Translations under genes and position numbers: made by a program | Source of the DNA: Rickettsia typhi | GTDB taxonomy: Bacteria; Pseudomonadota; Alphaproteobacteria; Rickettsiales; UBA1997 | Assembly: GCA_945874115.1 (NCBI GenBank) | Contig: CAMCFD010000027.1 | Location: 1 to 18,005 of the forward strand | Direction of reading: 5' to 3' | DNA: 18,005 nt | The notes under the pieces: model-generated | Databases searched by the model: none | What the model saw: the letters and a program-made list of their open reading frames with translations, nothing else | What the model was told of the DNA's origin: nothing | In this document: positions 14,148 through 18,005 of the stretch, piece after piece | Layout: each line of letters opens with the position of its first letter | Position numbering within the stretch: position 1 is the first letter of the stretch

Positions 14148-16307
14148 CTAATTATAGACGCGGCCAACTTCGATAATTTTCTTAGAAATTTTTAGTGCCG
14201 AAATTATTTCCTCAATTTGCTGCGTATTTCTCACCTCAAGATCAATCATCAATTCAATGCAATCGCGATTAGAATTTATTACTTTAAGATTAGTGATGTT
14301 GATTTTTTTGCGAGCAATGACACTACTGATTCCAGCCAAGCTTCCAGATTTATTGGCGACGACACCTCTGATTCGACAAGAATATAAATGGTCGATGTTA
14401 GTGTTGTTTTTCCAGCAAACATCAATAATTCTTTGCGGGCTTAAAACTAAATTTTTGAGATTGGTGCAAAATTGATTGTGAATCGTGATTCCCGTTCCCG
14501 TATTAATAACGCCAACGATTGAGTCTCCAGGAATTGGATTGCAACATTTTGCAAAATGCATCGCCATACCTGCCGCAAGTCCGTCAATTGCAAGAGCGCT
14601 ATCGTTATATTTTTCCTTATTTCTGGTGATTATTTCAAGTTTATTCTCGTCTTTTGCTTCGGGATAAATTGCGTTTAGAACATCTTGTCGAACGATTATT
14701 CCTTCGGCGACCCTTACGTATAAGTCATCGATAGTTTTTACACCAAAATTATGAATAATTTTTTCAAGCGACTCTTCTTTTAATTCGCGCTCTTTATTCG
14801 TGAAAAACTTGTTGAGAATGCTGTATCCAAGCTTGCGATGTTCTTCGAATTTTTCGTTTCTGATAAACGCTTTTATCGAAGATTTTGCCTTCGCCGTAAT
14901 CACAAATTGAAGCCAGTTTATTGAAGGCCTCGCATTTTTCGCAGTAATAATTTCAACCTGATCGCCATTTTCAAGCTTTTGTCGAAGCGGCGAAATCATG
15001 CTGTTAATTTTGGCGCCAATGCAATTATTTCCCACTTCAGAATGAACGGCGTACGCAAAATCAACGGCCGTAGAGCCAAGCGGCAAATTAAAAATATCGC
15101 CATTTGGTGTGAAGCAAAAAACCTCGTCATTATGAGCGCTTAATTTGTTCTGATCAAGAACCTCTTTGGGGTTTTGCGAATTCTCAAAAAGTGAAATAAG
15201 ATCGCGAATCCATTGATATTGCTGAGTTTCGTTCTTTGTTTTATTCGCCGACTTTGTTTTGTTTTTTCCGAAATTATCCTTATAAGACCAATGCGCCGCA
15301 AGCCCTAATTCAGCTTCTTCGTGCATTTTATGATCGCGAATTTGAATCTCGATTTTCTTGTTAAATGGCCCTAAAATCGCCAAATGAAGTGAGCGATATC
15401 CGTTATCTTTTGGCGTGCTGATATAATCGCGGAAAGTCGACGGAATCATGCTGTAAGTCGAGTTGATAATTCCCAGAACGCGATAACATTGTGTAATATC
15501 TTTAACGATTATGCGAAAAGCCATAATGTCGTAGAGATGATGAAAGCCAACATTTCTCACCTTCATTTTATTGAAAATTGAATAAGGCGTTTTTTGTCTT
15601 CCTGAAATTTCGAATTTTATTTTTTCGCTAGTGAGTTTGTCGCTTAATTGTTCAATAACTTTCTCGATAAAATCTTTCTTTTTTTCAAGAAGTTCGGTCA
15701 ATTTATTGACGATAAAGCTGTGATTTTCGGGGTCAATTATCGAAAAAGCAAGTTCTTGCAATTCATCTTTAATTTTGTTGAGACCAATTCTTGCGGCAAG
15801 CGGTGCATAAATTTCTAAGCTTTCGCGCGCTTTTTTCTCCTTCTTAATTTTTGAAGGAACATAATAAAGCGTTCTCATATTATGAAGTCTGTCCGCGAGT
15901 TTAATGAGCAAAACGCGAATATCTTGCGACATTGCCAAAGTTAATTTGCGAAAATTTTCGGCGATACTTTCGCTGACAGAAATTAATTCAATTTTATTTA
16001 ATTTTGTGACGCCATCTACTAATTTGGCAACAGATTCGCCAAATTCTTTCTCAATGTCTTCAAGCGAAATTTCGGTGTCTTCAACCAAGTCATGAAACAA
16101 GGCTGCGATAATGCAGTCTTCGTCCATTTTTAATTCGGTTAAAATTTCGGCTACAGCAAGTGGATGTGAAAAATATGGATCGCCCGAGTGACGTTTTTGA
16201 TTGCCATGTCCGGTCTTTGAGAAAATATAAGCGCGCTGAATTAGCGCCTCGTCCGCATTTGGATTATAAGCCTTAATTTTTGCAATTAATTGCGCAGCAG
16301 AAATCAT
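14148..16307 (-). CDS. rsh: Bifunctional (p)ppGpp synthetase/hydrolase (RelA/SpoT homologue)
   Basis: It makes and degrades the alarmone (p)ppGpp in the stringent response. The 719 residues show the complete long-RSH layout. The HD hydrolase domain keeps H48, H72-D73 and D139 (in LADRLHNMR), so hydrolysis is expected. The synthetase domain (about 235-345) has GRQKTPYSI, FRDYISTPKDNGYRSLH (292-308), IEIQIRDHKMHEEAELGLAAHWSYK (319 on). A TGS domain follows at about 395-455 (FTPNGDIFNLPLGSTAVDFAY), then a helical region with a Cys-Cys-containing ALHF-like stretch (AMHFAKCCNPIPGD), and a C-terminal ACT domain (about 645-719). Both activities look intact, unlike the fragmented copies of classical Rickettsia. 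rpoZ lies 293 bp upstream on the same strand. The symbols spoT or relA are also in use. Confidence 0.95.
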   Translation of the reverse strand: MISAAQLIAKIKAYNPNADEALIQRAYIFSKTGHGNQKRHSGDPYFSHPLAVAEILTELKMDEDCIIAALFHDLVEDTEISLEDIEKEFGESVAKLVDGVTKLNKIELISVSESIAENFRKLTLAMSQDIRVLLIKLADRLHNMRTLYYVPSKIKKEKKARESLEIYAPLAARIGLNKIKDELQELAFSIIDPENHSFIVNKLTELLEKKKDFIEKVIEQLSDKLTSEKIKFEISGRQKTPYSIFNKMKVRNVGFHHLYDIMAFRIIVKDITQCYRVLGIINSTYSMIPSTFRDYISTPKDNGYRSLHLAILGPFNKKIEIQIRDHKMHEEAELGLAAHWSYKDNFGKNKTKSANKTKNETQQYQWIRDLISLFENSQNPKEVLDQNKLSAHNDEVFCFTPNGDIFNLPLGSTAVDFAYAVHSEVGNNCIGAKINSMISPLRQKLENGDQVEIITAKNARPSINWLQFVITAKAKSSIKAFIRNEKFEEHRKLGYSILNKFFTNKERELKEESLEKIIHNFGVKTIDDLYVRVAEGIIVRQDVLNAIYPEAKDENKLEIITRNKEKYNDSALAIDGLAAGMAMHFAKCCNPIPGDSIVGVINTGTGITIHNQFCTNLKNLVLSPQRIIDVCWKNNTNIDHLYSCRIRGVVANKSGSLAGISSVIARKKINITNLKVINSNRDCIELMIDLEVRNTQQIEEIISALKISKKIIEVGRVYN

Positions 16308-16353
16308 CGATTTTTGAAGTTTTTAATTATTTTTTGAAACTGCGATGATGAAT

Positions 16354-16382
16354 ATTTTAGCTCTAGAAAAATTGAAAGTCTA
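16354..16382 (-). promoter_or_regulatory. Possible separate promoter of rsh
   Basis: On the minus strand: TAGACT (16382-16377, 4 of 6), 17-bp spacer, TAAAAT (16359-16354, 5 of 6), with a leader of about 40 bases. It would let rsh be expressed apart from rpoZ. The DNA is very AT-rich, so a chance match is possible. Confidence 0.4.
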
Positions 16383-16403
16383 GATTCTTTTAAATAATAC
16401 TAA

Positions 16404-16491
16404 TTTATGCTTCAGAATTTCGGTCTAAAATCTTAAATAAAACCCCAGCAAATACCAAAGGATGCGAGTGTTTTCTATTTAAAATTTATCC
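16404..16491. repeat. Intergenic palindromic repeat, copy 3
   Basis: It starts TTTATGCTTCAGAATTTCGG and matches copies 1 and 2. Arms at 16427-16446 and 16468-16487 are inverted copies with a few mismatches around a 21-base loop. It lies in the 293-bp gap between rpoZ and rsh, a gene pair that is tightly spaced in many proteobacteria. Confidence 0.7.
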
Positions 16492-16525
16492 TCAAAATTA
16501 TTTTGCCTAAATATATAAATTATTA

Positions 16526-16577
16526 GCGAGAGATTTTGTGAGATAAGCTTTGCGAGATTTTATTAAAAACCTCTCGC
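16526..16577 (-). terminator. Long hairpin downstream of rpoZ
   Basis: GCGAGAGATTTT (16526-16537) pairs with AAAACCTCTCGC (16566-16577) with one mismatch around a 28-base loop. It begins 23 bp after the rpoZ stop codon, where a terminator or processing stem is expected. It lacks a T-run on the minus strand, so it may only reduce read-through into rsh. Confidence 0.45.
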
Positions 16578-16600
16578 AAATAAATTTTGTTAAAACAATA

Positions 16601-16954
16601 TTAATCTTCAACTTCGATATTTTCAGAAACGAAAGTTGCTTCTTTAGCTTGCTGATTATTATTAATTTCTTCAATAATCAAAGCAGAAGTTGATCCTTCT
16701 GTTGAATCTTTCGAGCGTTCTTCGATATTTCCACGATTTCTGATTGAAGAAACAATATTTCCTCTAATGACATCAACGTCAACCAAATTTTCACCAATTT
16801 CGCGTAGTGCAATAACGGCAGGTTTTTCGTTTCTTTGTTCAAGGTCAGTGTGAGAACCAGACAAAATATTTTTAGCGCGACTGCTTGCAATTAAGCAAAG
16901 CTCGAATCGATTAGGAACCACCAATACACAATCTTCAACTGTTACTCTTGCCAT
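16601..16954 (-). CDS. rpoZ: RNA polymerase omega subunit
   Basis: This small subunit helps assemble RNA polymerase by chaperoning beta-prime, and in proteobacteria it forms part of a ppGpp-binding site. The 117-residue product opens with MARVTVEDC and then NRFELCLIASSRAKNI, the family hallmark, followed by KPAVIALREIGENLV. The C-terminal 50 residues are acidic and variable, as in alphaproteobacterial omega. It lies upstream of rsh on the same strand, the common rpoZ-rsh order that links polymerase and alarmone. It is transcribed from a consensus promoter at 17018-17046 that diverges from map. No Shine-Dalgarno motif. Confidence 0.93.
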   Translation of the reverse strand: MARVTVEDCVLVVPNRFELCLIASSRAKNILSGSHTDLEQRNEKPAVIALREIGENLVDVDVIRGNIVSSIRNRGNIEERSKDSTEGSTSALIIEEINNNQQAKEATFVSENIEVED

Positions 16955-16986
16955 TTTATAGTTAATTTAAGTTGATTTATTTAAAA

Positions 16987-17009
16987 AAAGACCTAACATT
17001 GCAGTCTTT
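16987..17009 (-). promoter_or_regulatory. Attenuator-like hairpin in the rpoZ leader
   Basis: On the minus strand AAAGAC (17009-17004), an 11-base loop, GTCTTT (16992-16987), then more T, giving a stem followed by a T-run inside the short leader between the promoter and the rpoZ ATG. The stem is only 6 bp and A/T-rich, so premature termination would be weak. It also overlaps the map promoter. Confidence 0.35.
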
Positions 17010-17027
17010 AAAAGTTAATTATATCAT
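16999..17027 (+). promoter_or_regulatory. Promoter of map
   Basis: TTGCAG (16999-17004, 4 of 6), 17-bp spacer, TATCAT (17022-17027, 5 of 6), leader about 30 bases. Its -10 box overlaps the -10 box of the opposing rpoZ promoter by two bases, so the two promoters should compete. Confidence 0.5.
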
Positions 17028-17046
17028 ATTTTTTAACTATTGTCAA
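17018..17046 (-). promoter_or_regulatory. Consensus promoter of rpoZ
   Basis: On the minus strand: TTGACA (17046-17041), 17-bp spacer, TATAAT (17023-17018). Both boxes are perfect sigma70 consensus with ideal spacing, the strongest promoter in the window. The leader to the ATG is about 55 bases. Confidence 0.85.
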
Positions 17047-17051
17047 TAGTT
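17035..17051. promoter_or_regulatory. Perfect palindrome over the rpoZ -35 box
   Basis: AACTATTG, one central base, CAATAGTT: a perfect 17-bp dyad. It covers the rpoZ -35 hexamer and lies between the map start point and the map ATG, a typical operator position. The regulator is not known. Confidence 0.5.
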
Positions 17052-17063
17052 TTTAACTAAAAA

Positions 17064-17852
17064 ATGTCACAAATCAAGATTCACGGTCAGGAAAATTATC
17101 AAAAAATGCGTTTAGCGGGTGCTTTGGCGGCGGAAATACTCGATTTTATCACGCCTCATGTTCAAATTGGTGTTACGACTGATTATTTGAACGAATTATG
17201 TCATAACGAAATTGTCAGAAATGGCGCCATTCCTGCACCTCTTAACTATAAAGGATTTCCAAAGTCAATCTGCACTTCGATTAATCACGTGGTTTGTCAT
17301 GGAATTCCTAGTGAAAAACAGCTTAAAGACGGCGACATAATCAATATTGACGTTACAGTGATTTTAGATGGTTGGTATGGTGACACAAGTCGAATGTATT
17401 ACGTTGGCGAGCCTTCGATCAAGGCGAAAAGATTGTGCCAAATCACTTATGACGCGATGATGCTTGGAATTGAGCAAGTCAAGCCTGGAAATACTCTTGG
17501 CGACATCGGTTATGCGATTCAAAGTTTTGCTGAAAAAAGTGGGTTTTCAGTTGTGCGCGACTATTGTGGACACGGAATCGGGCGCATTTTTCACACCGAG
17601 CCAAGCATTCTGCATTATGGTAAAAAAGGTGAGGGCGAAGTTTTGAGAGAAGGTATGTTTTTCACGGTTGAGCCGATGATAAACATTGGCGGATATGAGA
17701 CAATATTGAGTGTTCATGATGGCTGGACAGTCACGACGCGTGATAAATCTTTGTCAGCGCAATTTGAACACACAATTGGCGTGACAAAAGATGGTTTTGA
17801 GATTTTTACTATGTCGCCGAAGGGTTTGGATTTTCCGCCTTATCCAGTTTAG
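17064..17852 (+). CDS. map: Methionine aminopeptidase, type I
   Basis: It removes the initiator methionine from new proteins in the cytoplasm with a two-metal site. The 262-residue length is normal for the bacterial type Ia enzyme. The metal ligands sit in their usual contexts: the two Asp in NIDVTVILDGWYGDTSRM, the His in CGHGIGR, the Glu in FTVEPM and the Glu in AQFEHTI. The substrate-site His is in HTEPSILHYG. The N-terminus is short and lacks a zinc-finger extension. The gene is divergent from rpoZ. Downstream (17853-18005) there is no further gene in the window, only small repeats. Confidence 0.98.
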   Translation: MSQIKIHGQENYQKMRLAGALAAEILDFITPHVQIGVTTDYLNELCHNEIVRNGAIPAPLNYKGFPKSICTSINHVVCHGIPSEKQLKDGDIINIDVTVILDGWYGDTSRMYYVGEPSIKAKRLCQITYDAMMLGIEQVKPGNTLGDIGYAIQSFAEKSGFSVVRDYCGHGIGRIFHTEPSILHYGKKGEGEVLREGMFFTVEPMINIGGYETILSVHDGWTVTTRDKSLSAQFEHTIGVTKDGFEIFTMSPKGLDFPPYPV

Positions 17853-17865
17853 GATTATTTTAAGA

Positions 17866-17990
17866 GTTTCTTTGTTTTTGCGGCCTTGAGAAACAATCTA
17901 CGCTGCGCAGATGAAATGGATTGTGGATCAAGTCCGCAATGACGAGAAAATGAAATTCTGAGTTTTTGTCATTCCTGCGAAATCAGGAAT
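17866..17990. repeat. Cluster of small REP-like hairpins after map
   Basis: There are three inverted repeats: GTTTCT/AGAAAC (17866-17894), ATTGTGGA/TCCGCAAT with loop TCAAG (17920-17940), and ATTCCTG/CAGGAAT (17971-17990). The last two resemble the GTCATTCCTGCG...AGGAATCT type of intergenic repeat found in many alphaproteobacteria. One of them could end map transcription, though none has a T-run. Confidence 0.6.
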
Positions 17991-18005
17991 CTAGGCGCAT
18001 TTCTT

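Noticed and set aside
4484..16600. CRISPR array formed by the repeated intergenic sequences
   Set aside because: The three copies are kilobases apart and palindromic, with no regular spacers and no cas genes.

Overview
The window is AT-rich bacterial DNA that reads best as an alphaproteobacterium, probably host-associated (Rickettsiales- or Holosporales-like). This rests on an FtsZ tail ending in a NVPAFFRKK-type peptide, a split-type transhydrogenase alpha subunit (PntAA), a type-2 (eukaryote-like) isoleucyl-tRNA synthetase, and an ankyrin-repeat protein next to a large low-complexity protein of the kind seen in intracellular bacteria. The assignment is inference; no rRNA or other direct taxonomic marker is present. 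No start codon in the window has a recognisable Shine-Dalgarno motif.

Left part (1-5232): a 5'-truncated ankyrin-repeat gene (+) converges on a 763-residue unknown protein (-) built from two internally duplicated domains (A-A-B-spacer-B) with a micro-repeat hinge and a disordered basic tail. A perfect 10-bp hairpin separates their 3' ends. A 750-bp gene-free stretch follows. It holds two minus-strand terminators, a possible small RNA between them, and the first of three copies of an intergenic palindromic repeat.

Middle (5233-8471): ileS (-). This is the main discovery. The 1044-residue product looks normal in length, but it carries a complete GNAT (RimJ/RimL-like) acetyltransferase domain of about 196 residues inside the synthetase catalytic region. 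It also has a small N-terminal insert that overlaps hairpin DNA, and it stops right after the anticodon-binding helical domain, without the usual C-terminal extension. A GC-rich 76-bp palindrome lies between ileS and the divergent bfr.

Right part (8495-18005): bfr, hom and pntAA run in one direction and are closely spaced (iron storage; homoserine dehydrogenase of the Thr/Met branch; one subunit of the proton-translocating transhydrogenase). After a 424-bp gap with repeat copy 2 comes ftsZ, with its own good promoter and with thiE starting on the very next base. thiE converges within 4 bp on rsh (bifunctional ppGpp synthetase/hydrolase, -). rpoZ lies upstream of rsh, separated by repeat copy 3 and a long hairpin. 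rpoZ and map are divergent from an intergenic region with overlapping promoters, a perfect palindrome over the rpoZ -35 box and an attenuator-like hairpin in the rpoZ leader. The window ends in two small REP-like hairpins.

Taken together this is a set of housekeeping genes (translation, division, stringent response, transcription, N-terminal Met removal) with rearranged operons, peppered with short palindromic repeats, beside a likely host-interaction locus.
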